A stretch of DNA of 64,000 nucleotides from Duganella sp. Leaf126 (GCF_001423125.1 NZ_LMNW01000001.1:329944-393943), one strand, 5' to 3'; shown: positions 9,514-19,447, counted from the first letter of the stretch. Made by a program: numbers and translations. Notes: generated by a model not told the origin, from the sequence alone.

Positions 9514-10112
9514 TGCTCGTTCTTTATAGTGACTTGTTTCAGTTCCAGCACGGAAGGCAAAAACACTTCCGTCACCAGCAGGGTACCGCGCCGGCGCCGA
9601 TAGAGACAGCGTCGTGCATATAATATGTCGGTCAGCGCCGCCTCTGCCCCCAGGGCCGACCGCGCCCTCAGCGCCAGCGGATGTCCTTCCCGCAATCTTG
9701 CAAATTCCAGCACGCTGCGCCGCACCAGCGGATCGCCGAACAGCGTGGTGCCCAGCGAGCGCTCGCCCAGCGCACCGAACAGCGGCCAGTCGCTGGCCGT
9801 GGCCGTCAACGGCACCACCGTGTGCGCAAACACTGCCGCCGTATGATCACACCGCAGCAGCACTTCCCTTTCCCATACCCTGCCCTGCCTGGGCAGATCG
9901 AGGGCTGCTACCTCGTCCGCCAGGCAGGTGGCCGGACGCTGGTGCAGGCACTGGACGCGAAACGCGTGGCTGTGCGCTTTCAACCTGGCCGTGAGCGAAC
10001 CGGCCGTGGTCAGCCAGTCGCGCAGCGGCGCCGGCGCCTCCGGGAAAAACAGTTGCGGCCGCCACAGCGCCAGGCGCAGCGACGCACCACGCGCGCAGCG
10101 CTGCGCGCTCAC
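9510..10112 (-). CDS. ubiC: Chorismate lyase (chorismate--pyruvate lyase)
   Basis: A 200-residue enzyme converting chorismate to 4-hydroxybenzoate and pyruvate, the first step of ubiquinone synthesis. Family motifs are WEREVLLRCD, FAHTVVPL, LGERSLGTTLFGDP (containing the conserved arginine) and a C-terminal VTEVFLPSVL. The GTG at 10112 is chosen because it overlaps the esterase stop as GTGA; a TTG 7 codons upstream is possible but lies deeper in the esterase gene. It overlaps the RNase gene by 4 bp. aroE two genes on supplies the same chorismate pathway. Confidence 0.92.
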   Translation of the reverse strand: MSAQRCARGASLRLALWRPQLFFPEAPAPLRDWLTTAGSLTARLKAHSHAFRVQCLHQRPATCLADEVAALDLPRQGRVWEREVLLRCDHTAAVFAHTVVPLTATASDWPLFGALGERSLGTTLFGDPLVRRSVLEFARLREGHPLALRARSALGAEAALTDILYARRCLYRRRRGTLLVTEVFLPSVLELKQVTIKNEQ

Positions 10113-10687
10113 GCTGCCGCCTGGACGCCGCAAAACGCCAGCACCGTGTCCGCATAGTCGGCAAACTCGGCGATGCCATGGTCGCTGCCATCGATCACGT
10201 GCTGGCGCGCGCCCGCATAATGCTTGACCATGTCGCGGTAGTCCAGCACTTCGTCGCCGGTGGCAGCGATCAGGAAATACCGTTCGGGACGGGTGATGCG
10301 GTCCACCGCCAGCGCCCGCAATTCATCGATGTATGCGCGCTTGAACTCGAACGGCTCGTCGGAGTGGTAGTGCGTGCTCACGCCCACGTGACGGTCGAGG
10401 TCCTGCAGCGGCACGATGGCCGGATTGAGCAGCACTGCGCGGCAGCCGAGACGCTCGGCCAGCCAGGTGGCATAGTAACCACCGAGCGACGAGCCGACGA
10501 TGGCCAGCTGCTCGGCCGGCACGCCGGCCACCAGCGACAGCGCCAGGTCGATCGCCAGCTTGGGCGAGGCCGGCAGCTGCGGGCTGAGCAGCTGGTCGGA
10601 CAAGCCGAGCTCGGCCACGCGGGCGGCCATGATGCGCGCCTTCATCGACTGCGGCGACGACCGGAAACCGTGCAGGTACAGGATCAT
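10109..10687 (-). CDS. YqiA/YcfP-family alpha/beta-fold esterase
   Basis: A 192-residue small hydrolase. The start MILYLHGFRSSP is the oxyanion-side strand of the family, the nucleophile elbow is GSSLGGYYA (about S68), and the catalytic histidine is in DGSDHGI near the C-terminus. E. coli YqiA is an esterase with short acyl ester activity; the physiological substrate is unknown. The ATG overlaps the mpl stop (ATGA), and the gene's own stop overlaps ubiC, so it is translated as part of the mpl-ubiC operon. Confidence 0.88.
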   Translation of the reverse strand: MILYLHGFRSSPQSMKARIMAARVAELGLSDQLLSPQLPASPKLAIDLALSLVAGVPAEQLAIVGSSLGGYYATWLAERLGCRAVLLNPAIVPLQDLDRHVGVSTHYHSDEPFEFKRAYIDELRALAVDRITRPERYFLIAATGDEVLDYRDMVKHYAGARQHVIDGSDHGIAEFADYADTVLAFCGVQAAA

Positions 10688-12048
10688 GCGAGCGCTTTCA
10701 GCAGTTTTGCGTGAACGCCGCCGAAGCCGCCGTTGCTCATCACGATCACGTGGTCGCCCGGCCGCGCAGCCTGCGCCACGGCCGCCACCAAGGCGTCGAG
10801 GTCGTCGAAGGCGCTGGCCTTGTCGCCGAGCGGGGACAGCGCCTCGCCCAGGCTCCAGCCCAGCGCAGCGGCGCTGCCGAAGCCGAACACCAGGTCGGCC
10901 TCGGCCAGGCTGCCCGGCAGCGCCTCCTTCATGGCGCCCAGCTTCATCGTGTTCGAGCGCGGCTCCAGCACGGCCAGGATGCGCTGGCCGTTGCCGAGCT
11001 TCTGGCGCAGGCCGCCGACGGTGGTGGCAATCGCGGTCGGGTGGTGGGCAAAATCGTCGTAGACCGTCACGTCGCGCACCACGCCGCGCACTTCCATGCG
11101 GCGCTTGACGTTCTCGAACGTGGCCAGCGATTGCGCAGCCTGCGCCACCGGCACGCCCACATGGCGGGCGGCGGCAATCGCGGCCAGCGCGTTCGCGCGG
11201 TTGTGGCGGCCGGTCAGCTGCCAGGCCACGTGGCCGGCTTGCTCACCGTTGAAGATCACGTCGAAGCTGCCGTCGCCGTGTTCGACCAGCGACCAGTCGG
11301 CGCCCTCGGCGCGGCCGAAGTGTTCGCGCTCGCTCCAGCAGCCGCGCTGCAGCACGCGCGCCAGCGACTCTTCGTTGGCGTTGTAGATCACGCGGCCGAT
11401 GCCGGGCACGGTGCGCACCAGGTGGTGGAACTGGGTCTCGATGGCAGCCAGGTCGGGGAAGATGTCGGCGTGATCGTATTCGAGGTTGTTGAGGATGGCG
11501 GTCTTGGCGTGGTAGTGGACGAACTTGCTGCGCTTGTCGAAGAAGGCGGTGTCGTACTCGTCTGCCTCGATCACGAAGAACACCGATTCCTTGTCGCCCT
11601 GGATGCGGGCCGAGACGCCGAAGTTGCGCGGCACGCCGCCGATCAGGAAGCCTGGCGCGTAGCCGGCGTCTTCGAGGATCCAGGTCAGCATGGCGCTGGT
11701 GGTGGTCTTGCCGTGCGTGCCGGCCACGGCCAGCACCCAGCGGTCTCTTAATATATGTTCGCCCATCCACTGCGGCCCCGACACATAGGGCAGGCCGCGG
11801 TTGAGGATTTCTTCCATCAGGGGATTGCCGCGCGAGACCACGTTGCCGACCACGTACAGGTCGGGTGCCAGCGCAGTCTGTTCGGGCCCGAAACCCTGGA
11901 TCAACTCGATGCCTTGCGCTTCCAGCTGCGTGCTCATCGGAGGATAGACGTTGGCGTCGCAGCCGGTGACGCGGTGGCCCGCCTCTTTTGCCAGGACCGC
12001 CAGGCCGCCCATGAAGGTGCCGCAGATGCCGAGTATATGTATGTGCAT
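10684..12048 (-). CDS. mpl: UDP-N-acetylmuramate:L-alanyl-gamma-D-glutamyl-meso-diaminopimelate ligase
   Basis: A 454-residue Mur-ligase-family enzyme that joins the recycled cell-wall tripeptide to UDP-MurNAc. The N-terminal Rossmann part starts MHIHILGICGTFMGGLA. The ATP loop is GTHGKTTTSAM at about residue 110, and a C-terminal domain with DDFAHHPTAI follows, typical of Mpl rather than MurC. It is the first gene of the minus-strand operon mpl-esterase-ubiC-RNase. ampD, another recycling enzyme, is also in this window. Confidence 0.95.
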   Translation of the reverse strand: MHIHILGICGTFMGGLAVLAKEAGHRVTGCDANVYPPMSTQLEAQGIELIQGFGPEQTALAPDLYVVGNVVSRGNPLMEEILNRGLPYVSGPQWMGEHILRDRWVLAVAGTHGKTTTSAMLTWILEDAGYAPGFLIGGVPRNFGVSARIQGDKESVFFVIEADEYDTAFFDKRSKFVHYHAKTAILNNLEYDHADIFPDLAAIETQFHHLVRTVPGIGRVIYNANEESLARVLQRGCWSEREHFGRAEGADWSLVEHGDGSFDVIFNGEQAGHVAWQLTGRHNRANALAAIAAARHVGVPVAQAAQSLATFENVKRRMEVRGVVRDVTVYDDFAHHPTAIATTVGGLRQKLGNGQRILAVLEPRSNTMKLGAMKEALPGSLAEADLVFGFGSAAALGWSLGEALSPLGDKASAFDDLDALVAAVAQAARPGDHVIVMSNGGFGGVHAKLLKALA

Positions 12049-12145
12049 AGAAATAAAACCGTGGGAACGTGATCGACCATGCCGTCGCGGAAGCGGTCAA
12101 ATACGCGATTTTACCCGAGCCGGCGCCTCTTTCCCGGATCAGGGT

Positions 12146-12799
12146 ATGATCTCGTCCATGACGCCCAATATGATCGATGAAGTCCAGCTGCTGCGCGCGC
12201 AAATCGCCGCGGCGGCCGCGCGCCTGATCGCCGGCGACGGCGCCGACTATGGCACGGCCAAGCGCAAGGCTGCCCGGCAAGTCATGGGCGACCAGCAAGT
12301 ACCGGCCCATGTGTTGCCCGATAACGCCCAGATCGAAGCGGAAGTGCGCGTGTACCAGTCGCTGTTCCACGCCGACACCCAGCCGGCGCGGCTGTTCCGG
12401 CTGCGCACGCTGGCCGTGGAAGTGATGGAGCAGCTGGCCCAGTTCAACCCGTTCCTGACCGGCGCCGTGCTCGGCGGGACTGCCGGCCCGCACGACGACA
12501 TCCATTTACAGCTGTTTGCCGACAGCGCCAAGGAAGTCGAGATTTTCCTGCTCAACCGCGAGGTCCAGATCGAGATATCGGAGTCGCCCCATTTCAAGGG
12601 ACCGCGCTACGAGCCGGTCGAGACCGTGAGTTTTCTCTGGCGCCAGGAAGGCGTGCATGCGGAACTGTACGAGCTTGACGATTTGCGCGGCGCGGTCAAG
12701 GCGCGCGGCGACAAGGCGCAGCGCGCCGACATCGCTGCCGTGCGCGCCCTGCTGCACTCCACGAACACCCCTACCACCTCCTACCCTGTCCATGAATAA
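12146..12799 (+). CDS. Conserved hypothetical protein, nucleotidyltransferase-like
   Basis: A protein of 217 residues (213 or 209 if it starts at 12158 or 12170). The N-terminal half is helical and charged (KRKAARQVMGD). The middle contains GAVLGGTAGPHDDIHLQLFA, which resembles the GG/GS...DxD strand-turn of nucleotidyltransferase-fold proteins but with weak conservation, so function is not assigned. TATGAT at 12145-12150 could be a -10 element, which would favour one of the later starts. The stop overlaps the start of the thioredoxin gene by 8 bp, so the two are translationally coupled. Confidence 0.7.
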   Translation: MISSMTPNMIDEVQLLRAQIAAAAARLIAGDGADYGTAKRKAARQVMGDQQVPAHVLPDNAQIEAEVRVYQSLFHADTQPARLFRLRTLAVEVMEQLAQFNPFLTGAVLGGTAGPHDDIHLQLFADSAKEVEIFLLNREVQIEISESPHFKGPRYEPVETVSFLWRQEGVHAELYELDDLRGAVKARGDKAQRADIAAVRALLHSTNTPTTSYPVHE

Positions 12800-13337
12800 A
12801 AAACATCTTGCCGTCTATGCCGGCGTGGCCCTGCTGTTTGCCGCTTCCGGCGCCTATGTCGGTATGAAAAAACAGAACGCCGCGCCCGTTACCGCCACCG
12901 CGCCGGCAGGCGTGACCGGTCCGGTACACACGCTGCTGGCGCAAACCATGCCCGACGCGGCCGGCAAGCCGACGGCGCTGGCCCAGTACCAGGGCAAGGC
13001 CATGCTGGTCAATTTCTGGGCGACCTGGTGCGCACCGTGCGTACAGGAAATGCCGGAGCTGTCCCGGCTGTCTGCGGGAGAAGCGGGCAGGAAGCTGCAA
13101 GTTATCGGAATCGGCATCGATTCGCCAAGCAATATCGCCGAATTTAGCGCCAAATATAAGATCACCTACCCGGTGCTGGTGGCCGGCATGAGCGGCACCG
13201 ACCTCTCGCGCCAGTTCGGCAATGTCAACGGCGGCCTGCCATTTACGGTGTTGATCGGCGCCGACGGCCAGGTCAGGAAGACTTATCTGGGCAAGCTGAA
13301 GTTTGACGAACTGCACAAGGATTTGGCAACGCTGTAA
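12792..13337 (+). CDS. TlpA/ResA-like membrane-anchored thioredoxin
   Basis: A 181-residue periplasmic thiol-disulfide oxidoreductase. An N-terminal membrane anchor (about 7-25) precedes an AhpC/TSA-type thioredoxin fold with the redox motif WATWCAPC (cysteines 80 and 83) and the cis-proline GLPFTVL near residue 150. Proteins of this type reduce disulfides in apocytochromes or other envelope proteins. The partner is unknown. A weak GC-rich repeat followed by seven T (about 13360-13372) may end transcription. Confidence 0.9.
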   Translation: MNKKHLAVYAGVALLFAASGAYVGMKKQNAAPVTATAPAGVTGPVHTLLAQTMPDAAGKPTALAQYQGKAMLVNFWATWCAPCVQEMPELSRLSAGEAGRKLQVIGIGIDSPSNIAEFSAKYKITYPVLVAGMSGTDLSRQFGNVNGGLPFTVLIGADGQVRKTYLGKLKFDELHKDLATL

Positions 13338-13430
13338 GCGGACAGCCGCTGCGCACGCGTATTTTTTTCTCTTGCCAATGCCCGCACTTGGCGGCAAAAT
13401 GCGAAACTTTCGCGGAAAACGGTCACGAAC

Positions 13431-13868
13431 ATGGCAAAAAAACTCCTCCTCCTGAACGGTCCCAACCTGAATTTGCTGGGCACCCGGGAGCCGGAGATTT
13501 ATGGCGCCACCACCCTGGCCGAGGTCGAACAGGCAGCGCAGGCCCAGGCGCAGGCGGCTGGCGCCAGCCTGGCCTGCTTTCAGAGCAATCACGAAGGTGC
13601 GCTGATCGACCGCATCCACGCCGCCCGTGGCGAGGGCGTGGAGGCCATCGTGATCAACCCGGGCGGACTGACGCACACCAGCGTGGCGCTGCGCGACGCC
13701 CTGGCGGGGGTCGCCATCCCGTTCGTGGAAGTGCATTTGTCAAATATTTACCAGCGCGAGGCGTTTCGCCACCACTCATTCCTGAGCGCGATCGCGTGCG
13801 GCACGATCTGCGGACTCGGTATCGAAGGATATCGGTTTGCCATCGACTTCGTTCTTAAAAAGCGATAA
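13431..13868 (+). CDS. aroQ: 3-dehydroquinate dehydratase, type II
   Basis: A 145-residue enzyme of the shikimate pathway that dehydrates 3-dehydroquinate through an enolate. The N-terminus [21 protein letters not shown] holds the conserved Asn and catalytic Tyr loop. [10 protein letters not shown] and the C-terminal [18 protein letters not shown] with the catalytic histidine follow. Length is typical for the dodecameric type II enzyme. It lies just upstream of accB-accC, a common arrangement in proteobacteria, with an 87-bp gap. Confidence 0.96.
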   Translation: MAKKLLLLNGPNLNLLGTREPEIYGATTLAEVEQAAQAQAQAAGASLACFQSNHEGALIDRIHAARGEGVEAIVINPGGLTHTSVALRDALAGVAIPFVEVHLSNIYQREAFRHHSFLSAIACGTICGLGIEGYRFAIDFVLKKR

Positions 13869-13955
13869 TCTACGCGATCTGCGTGCAATTTAACGCGGCT
13901 CCGCCTAACAGGCAGCGCCGCCATCACTTAAAAACAAGATATACCTGGGGGTTAC

Positions 13956-14423
13956 ATGGATCTACGCAAGCTGAAGACCTTGATTGATTTGGTCGCAGAA
14001 TCCGATATCGCAGAGCTCGAAGTGACCGAAGGCGAAAGCAAGGTCCGCATCGTCAAATCGTCGGCCATGCCGCAAAACCAGATGGTGATGATGCCGCCGC
14101 AAGGCATTCCTCAGTACCAGGCAGCGCCGGCGCCAGCGGCCGCCCCGGTCGCAGCTGCTGCTGCACCGGCCGTGGCCGCCGAGCCGACCGGCCACATCGT
14201 CAAGTCGCCGATGGTCGGCACCTTCTACCGTTCGTCGGCGCCCGGTTCGCCGGCCTTTGTCGAAGTGGGCGCCACCGTCAAGGAAGGCGACACCCTGTGC
14301 ATCATCGAAGCGATGAAGCTGCTCAACGAAATCGATGCCGACAAAGCCGGCACGATCACCCAGATCCTGGTCGAGAACGGCCAGCCGGTCGAGTTCGGCC
14401 AACCGCTGTTTGTGATAGGCTAA
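13956..14423 (+). CDS. accB: Biotin carboxyl carrier protein of acetyl-CoA carboxylase
   Basis: A 155-residue carrier subunit for the first step of fatty-acid synthesis. An N-terminal dimerisation part ([18 protein letters not shown]), an Ala/Pro-rich flexible linker (about 50-78) and a biotinyl domain follow. The biotin-accepting lysine is K121 in [15 protein letters not shown] ribosome site precedes the ATG by 5 bases. It forms an operon with accC 119 bp downstream. Confidence 0.97.
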   Translation: MDLRKLKTLIDLVAESDIAELEVTEGESKVRIVKSSAMPQNQMVMMPPQGIPQYQAAPAPAAAPVAAAAAPAVAAEPTGHIVKSPMVGTFYRSSAPGSPAFVEVGATVKEGDTLCIIEAMKLLNEIDADKAGTITQILVENGQPVEFGQPLFVIG

Positions 14424-14542
14424 GACGGCTCCAGGGCCCGGGCCGCCGCACTGCCGGCACCGGGCGCGCCATCTTCCGCATCCCCTCCTTACTTGATGTG
14501 TCCGGCCGTCAGCCGGTGATCACAGAAATACGCGAACCTACC

Positions 14543-15928
14543 ATGTTTGAAAAAATCCTCATTGCCAATCGTGGCGAAATTGCCCTCCGCATCCAGCGCG
14601 CCTGCCGCGAACTGGGCATCAAGACGGTCGTGGTCCACTCGGAAGCGGACAAGGACGCCAAGTACGTGAAGCTGGCCGACGAGTCGGTCTGTATCGGCCC
14701 GGCGCCATCGTCGCTCAGCTACCTGAACATGCCGGCCATTATCAGCGCAGCCGAAGTGACCGACGCCGAAGCGATCCACCCCGGTTACGGCTTCCTGTCG
14801 GAAAACGCCGACTTCGCCGAGCGCGTGGAGAAATCGGGCTTCGTGTTCATCGGTCCGCGTTCGGAATCGATCCGCATCATGGGCGACAAGGTATCGGCCA
14901 AGCAAACCATGATCAAGGCTGGCGTGCCGTGCGTGCCGGGCTCGGAAGGTGCGCTGCCCGACGACCCGAAAGCGATCGTGCAGATTGCCCGCAAGATCGG
15001 CTACCCGGTCATCATCAAGGCGGCCGGCGGCGGCGGCGGACGCGGCATGCGCGTGGTGCACACGGAAGCGGCGCTGATCAATGCCGTGGCCATGACCAAG
15101 ACCGAAGCGGGCACCGCGTTCGGCAACCCGGAAGTGTACATGGAGAAGTACCTGGAAAATCCGCGCCACGTGGAAATCCAGATCCTCGCCGACGAACACA
15201 AGAACGCCGTCTGGCTGGGCGAACGCGACTGCTCGATGCAGCGCCGCCACCAGAAGGTGATCGAGGAAGCGCCGGCGCCGGGCATCCCGCGCAAGCTGAT
15301 CGAAAAGATCGGCGACCGCTGCGCCGAAGCCTGCCGCAAGATCGGCTACCGTGGCGCCGGCACGTTCGAATTCCTGTATGAAAACGGCGAGTTCTATTTC
15401 ATCGAGATGAACACCCGCGTGCAGGTCGAGCACCCGGTCACCGAAATGATCACCGGCATCGACATCGTGCAGGAGCAGATCCGCATCGCCTGCGGCGAGA
15501 AGCTGCGCTTCCGCCAGCGCGACGTCATGCTGTCGGGCCACGCCATCGAGTGCCGCATCAATGCCGAAGACCCGTTCAAGTTCACGCCGTCGCCAGGCCG
15601 CATCACGTCGTGGCACGTGCCGGGCGGTCCCGGCGTGCGCGTCGATTCGCACTCGTACGCCGGCTACTACGTGCCGCCGCACTACGACTCGATGATCGGC
15701 AAGGTCATCACCTACGGCGCCACCCGCGAGCAGGCGATCCGCCGCATGCAGATCGCGCTGTCGGAAATGGTGGTGGAAGGCATTTCGACCAACATCCCGC
15801 TGCACCGCGAGCTGATGATCGACGCACGCTTCATCGAAGGCGGCACCAACATCCACTACCTCGAGCACAAGCTGGCCGACATGCCGGAACTGAACAAGCT
15901 GAGCCTGAACCCGAAAGCACCGCAATGA
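14543..15928 (+). CDS. accC: Biotin carboxylase subunit of acetyl-CoA carboxylase
   Basis: A 461-residue ATP-grasp enzyme that carboxylates the biotin on AccB. The start [14 protein letters not shown] is family-typical. The glycine-rich ATP loop ([11 protein letters not shown]) is near residue 165, and the active-site segments [14 protein letters not shown] and the following R/K residues are intact. The frame is open upstream, but the 14543 ATG matches the conserved N-terminus. Its stop overlaps prmA by 4 bp. Confidence 0.97.
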   Translation: MFEKILIANRGEIALRIQRACRELGIKTVVVHSEADKDAKYVKLADESVCIGPAPSSLSYLNMPAIISAAEVTDAEAIHPGYGFLSENADFAERVEKSGFVFIGPRSESIRIMGDKVSAKQTMIKAGVPCVPGSEGALPDDPKAIVQIARKIGYPVIIKAAGGGGGRGMRVVHTEAALINAVAMTKTEAGTAFGNPEVYMEKYLENPRHVEIQILADEHKNAVWLGERDCSMQRRHQKVIEEAPAPGIPRKLIEKIGDRCAEACRKIGYRGAGTFEFLYENGEFYFIEMNTRVQVEHPVTEMITGIDIVQEQIRIACGEKLRFRQRDVMLSGHAIECRINAEDPFKFTPSPGRITSWHVPGGPGVRVDSHSYAGYYVPPHYDSMIGKVITYGATREQAIRRMQIALSEMVVEGISTNIPLHRELMIDARFIEGGTNIHYLEHKLADMPELNKLSLNPKAPQ

Positions 15929-16857
15929 GCTGGACCGAAATCGTCATCGAGGTTGCGCGCGAACACGCCGAAGCCCTGTCCGAAGCGCTGATGGACGTCG
16001 GCGCCCTGTCGGTGTCCGTCGAGGATGCCGACGAAGGCACCGACGCCGAGAAGCCCCTGTTCGGCGAGCCCGGCATGGAACCGGCCGAAGCGGCCTGGGA
16101 CCACAGCCGCGTGGTGGCGCTGACCGACGAAGCGGACGACCAGGCCGTGATCGTGGCAGCGGCCGCCGGCCAGATCGGCCTGGCATCGCTGCCCAAATTT
16201 ACCACCCGTACCGTGGAAAACCAGGACTGGGTGCGCCTGACGCAGTCGCAGTTCGCCCCCATCCACATCGGCAAGAACATCTGGGTCGTGCCGAGCTGGC
16301 ACGAAGCCCCGGACCCGGACGCCCTGATCCTGGAACTCGATCCGGGCCTGGCCTTCGGCACCGGCAGCCATCCGACCACGCGCCTGTGCATGGAATGGCT
16401 GGAAGCGCATCCGGCGCCCGGCAAGACCGTGCTCGACTACGGCTGCGGTTCCGGCATCCTGGCCATGGTGGCCAAGAAGGTCGGCGCCGGCCAGGTGGTG
16501 GGCGTGGACATCGATCCGCAAGCGATCGAATCGGCGGCCGACAATGCCCAGCGCAACCACTGCGAGATCGCCTACTTCCTGCCCGACACCTTCGCGCAGT
16601 CGGCGCACGCCGAGCAGAAGTTCGACATCGTGGTAGCGAATATCCTGTCGAGTCCCCTGAAGCTGATGGCGCCGATGCTGTCGGGCCGTGTCGCCCCCGG
16701 TGGCGCGCTGATCCTGTCCGGCGTGCTGGCGCGCCAGGCCGAGGAAGTCGCGGCCGCCTACGCGCCGTTCATCAAGCTTGGCGTCTGGGCCGAACAGGAT
16801 GGCTGGGTCGCCCTGCACGGCCGCCTCGGCAGTGACGTGGTTCCCGCCGCGCGTTAA
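15925..16857 (+). CDS. prmA: Ribosomal protein L11 methyltransferase
   Basis: A 310-residue SAM-dependent methyltransferase that trimethylates ribosomal protein L11. The N-terminal substrate-recognition domain ([20 protein letters not shown]) is followed by the Rossmann methyltransferase domain with [11 protein letters not shown], the SAM motif [10 protein letters not shown] and the NPPY-like VANILSSPL. The ATG overlaps the accC stop. The accC-prmA pairing is common in proteobacteria. Confidence 0.95.
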   Translation: MSWTEIVIEVAREHAEALSEALMDVGALSVSVEDADEGTDAEKPLFGEPGMEPAEAAWDHSRVVALTDEADDQAVIVAAAAGQIGLASLPKFTTRTVENQDWVRLTQSQFAPIHIGKNIWVVPSWHEAPDPDALILELDPGLAFGTGSHPTTRLCMEWLEAHPAPGKTVLDYGCGSGILAMVAKKVGAGQVVGVDIDPQAIESAADNAQRNHCEIAYFLPDTFAQSAHAEQKFDIVVANILSSPLKLMAPMLSGRVAPGGALILSGVLARQAEEVAAAYAPFIKLGVWAEQDGWVALHGRLGSDVVPAAR

Positions 16858-16866
16858 GCGAGCCCC

Positions 16867-18483
16867 ATGGCGCTTGCCACCAAATGCCCCCACTGCAACA
16901 CGATATTTCGGGTCGCCCAAGACCAGCTGAAGTTACGTGGGGGCATAGTGCGCTGCGGCGCCTGCAACCAGGTTTTCGACGGCAACGCAGCGTTGCTGGA
17001 GCCGCTGGCGCCGGTGCCGGTGGTCGAACAGCCTCCGGTGGCCGAGCCGGTTCAGGTAGGCCGGGCTGCAGCGGATGCCGACCTGCAGACTGACAAGGCG
17101 GCGGAACCCGCGCCAGCGACCGAACCGGAACCCGAGCCAACGACCGAGCCCGACAATATCCCAGAGCTTCAGTCCGAGTTGAAGCCCGAGTTTGAGTCCC
17201 AGTTTGAGCCCGAATTTAAGCCCGAGTCTGCACCCGAGTTTAAGCCCGAGTCTGCACCCGAGTTTAAGCCCGAGTTGAAGCCCGACACCGAGGCTGAGAG
17301 CGTCTCCTTCCCCGAACCGGCACCACTGCCCGAACCACCGTCAGCGTCTGTACCAGCCCTGCCGCCCGATCCGGCGCTGGGGCCGGCGCCAACTGCCGCA
17401 CCGTTCACCGACGCTGGCGCACCGCAGCTGCTTGCCGGCGACACGCTGTCCGAGGCGGAGCTGCAGGCTGCCATCGAAGCCGAACTGGCAGCGCTGGACG
17501 CGCGCATGGCTGCCGCCCAGCCGGCGCCTGCGCTGACCGCCGCAGCTGCCGCGACGGTGGCGCCACGCGGCGATGCGCGGCGTGGCGACGCGCGGCGTGG
17601 CGACGCGCGGCGTGGCGACGCGCGGCGCGAACCCACGCTCGATGACGTGGCGGAAACCCGCCGGCCCGACGAACTCGACGAAGAAGACGAGCAGGCGCTG
17701 CTGCAACTGGCAGCCGGCCGCGCCGCGGCCGACGATATTCCGCCCAGCCACACGCTGCTGCGCACCGCGTCGGCGCCGCCCGAAGACCGTTACTACGGGC
17801 CCGAGTTCCACAGCACCGAGCTGCTGATCGCCGCGCCCGTGGCAGAGCGCCACAGCCTGGAGCCGTCCATGGCGGCCGGGACGGCGGCCGCAGGCGCGCA
17901 CCAGGGCACGGACCACGATATGGACCACAGCGCGGATCAGCTGACGCCCCCGCAAGCCGACGACGAACCGGGCTTCGTCAAGCGCGAACGCCACCGCGAG
18001 CGCTATGGCCGCACCACCACCGTTGCCCTGTGCATCGGCATCGTGCTGATGGTGGGCGCACTGGTGGCGCAGGGCCTGACCACGTTCCGCAATCCGCTGG
18101 CAGCGGCCATGCCGTCGCTCAAGCCGGCGCTGGTGGCGGCCTGCAAGACGCTGGGTTGCAAGGTGGAGCTGCCGTCGCAGATCGACGCGCTGGCCATCGA
18201 ACAGGGCGAACTGCAAACCCTGAGCGAGAACACCTTTTCGTTTGCCACCGCGCTCAAGAACAGCAGCGGCACGGCCCAGGCCTGGCCGCACATCGAACTG
18301 GTGCTGGACGACGCCAACGACAAGACGGTGTTGCGCCGGGTGTTCGCGCCACGCGATTATCTCGATCCCGGGGTCGATATCGCCCAGGGTTTTCCCGCAC
18401 GCAGCGAACAACCTGTCAAACTCTACTTTGAATTGAAACAGTCCCGCGCGTCGGGCTACCACATCGCAGTCTTCTACCCATAA
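16867..18483 (+). CDS. Zinc-ribbon (MJ0042-type) and DUF3426 domain membrane protein
   Basis: A 538-residue protein of unknown function. The N-terminus is a zinc ribbon with CPHC (C7, C10) and CGAC (C30, C33). A long low-complexity linker (about 45-270) rich in Pro/Glu/Ala follows, including FKPE-type repeats and four GDARR repeats. One membrane helix lies near residue 385-405 and the C-terminal domain is DUF3426. The topology suggests a cytoplasmic zinc ribbon tethered to a periplasmic domain. It lies 9 bp after prmA, so it is probably in the acc-prm operon. Confidence 0.85.
   Translation: MALATKCPHCNTIFRVAQDQLKLRGGIVRCGACNQVFDGNAALLEPLAPVPVVEQPPVAEPVQVGRAAADADLQTDKAAEPAPATEPEPEPTTEPDNIPELQSELKPEFESQFEPEFKPESAPEFKPESAPEFKPELKPDTEAESVSFPEPAPLPEPPSASVPALPPDPALGPAPTAAPFTDAGAPQLLAGDTLSEAELQAAIEAELAALDARMAAAQPAPALTAAAAATVAPRGDARRGDARRGDARRGDARREPTLDDVAETRRPDELDEEDEQALLQLAAGRAAADDIPPSHTLLRTASAPPEDRYYGPEFHSTELLIAAPVAERHSLEPSMAAGTAAAGAHQGTDHDMDHSADQLTPPQADDEPGFVKRERHRERYGRTTTVALCIGIVLMVGALVAQGLTTFRNPLAAAMPSLKPALVAACKTLGCKVELPSQIDALAIEQGELQTLSENTFSFATALKNSSGTAQAWPHIELVLDDANDKTVLRRVFAPRDYLDPGVDIAQGFPARSEQPVKLYFELKQSRASGYHIAVFYP
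17173..17280 (+). repeat. Tandem KPE-type coding repeat
   Basis: A degenerate repeat with a perfect 24-nt unit (CCCGAGTTTAAG + CCCGAGTCTGCA) gives ...EFKPESAP... in the linker of the zinc-ribbon protein. Confidence 0.7.
17569..17628 (+). repeat. Four tandem 15-nt repeats coding GDARR
   Basis: Four copies of GGCGAYGCGCGGCGY at 17569, 17584, 17599 and 17614 encode Gly-Asp-Ala-Arg-Arg four times, a short basic insert in the acidic linker. The near-identity of units points to recent slippage or unequal crossing-over. Confidence 0.85.
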
Positions 18484-18491
18484 AGAACATC

Positions 18492-19430
18492 ATGACCCAG
18501 ACCTCCCTGATTTGCGGCTCGCTCGCGATCGACACCATCCTGCACTTCCCGGGCCGCTTCGACAGCATCCTGCTGGCCGACCAGCTGCACAAGGTCAATG
18601 TGTCGTTCCTGGCGCCGTCCATGCGCACCGAGTTCGGTGGCTGCGCCGGCAATATCGCCTACAACCTCAAGCTGCTGGGCGGCGATCCGCGCATCGTCGG
18701 CGTGATGGGCCAGGATAACGCCGCCTACATGGCGCGCCTGGCCAGGCTCGGCATCCCGGCCGACAACATCCTGATCAAGGAAGATGCCTACAACGCCCAG
18801 TGCTTCGTCACGGCCGACCAGGACGGCAACCAGATCAACGCCTTCCACCCGGGCGCCATGTCGTACGCGCACGAGAACGAGATCGCCAAGGCCGGTCCGG
18901 CCGCGCTGGCCATCATTTCGCCCGATGGCCACCTGGGCATGCAAAAGCACGCAGCCGATCTGGTCAGCCTGAACATCCCGTTCATCTTCGACCCGGGCCA
19001 GCAGCTGCCGATGTTCAACGGCCAGGAACTGACCGCCTTCATCGACCAGGCCACCTATGTCACCACCAACGACTATGAAATCGAACTGCTGACCGAGCGC
19101 ACCGGCCTGAGCGTGGCCGACATCGCCAGCCGCGTCGATGCGCTGATCATCACCCGCGGCGAACAGGGTTCGGAAATTTACACCAACGGTGAGCGCATCG
19201 ATATCCCGGCCGTGCCCGCCACCGCAGTGCTGGACCCGACCGGCTGCGGCGATGCCTATCGCGCCGGTCTGCTGTTCGGCATCACCCGCGGCTGGACCTG
19301 GGACACCACGGGCCGCCTGGCCAGCCTGCTCGGCGCGATCAAGATCGCCAGCAAGGGCGCCCAGAACCACAGCCCGACTGCAGCCGAGATCGCCGACCAG
19401 TTCGAAGCGGCGTTCGGCTACCGCTACTGA
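18492..19430 (+). CDS. PfkB-family carbohydrate/nucleoside kinase
   Basis: A 312-residue ribokinase-fold kinase. The N-terminus (MTQTSLICGSLAIDTI) and GGCAGNIAYNL match the first PfkB signature, and LDPTGCGDAYRAGLL near residue 250 is the second, with the catalytic aspartate in GCGD. Related betaproteobacterial proteins are often annotated as adenosine kinase-like, but the substrate cannot be fixed here. It follows the DUF3426 gene by 8 bp and ends before a strong terminator. Confidence 0.88.
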   Translation: MTQTSLICGSLAIDTILHFPGRFDSILLADQLHKVNVSFLAPSMRTEFGGCAGNIAYNLKLLGGDPRIVGVMGQDNAAYMARLARLGIPADNILIKEDAYNAQCFVTADQDGNQINAFHPGAMSYAHENEIAKAGPAALAIISPDGHLGMQKHAADLVSLNIPFIFDPGQQLPMFNGQELTAFIDQATYVTTNDYEIELLTERTGLSVADIASRVDALIITRGEQGSEIYTNGERIDIPAVPATAVLDPTGCGDAYRAGLLFGITRGWTWDTTGRLASLLGAIKIASKGAQNHSPTAAEIADQFEAAFGYRY

Positions 19431-19447
19431 GCTTGCGCAGCGACGTC

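Noticed and set aside
17569..17628. Four regular repeats considered as a CRISPR array
   Set aside because: Units are 15 nt, directly abutting without spacers, and in frame inside a coding gene.
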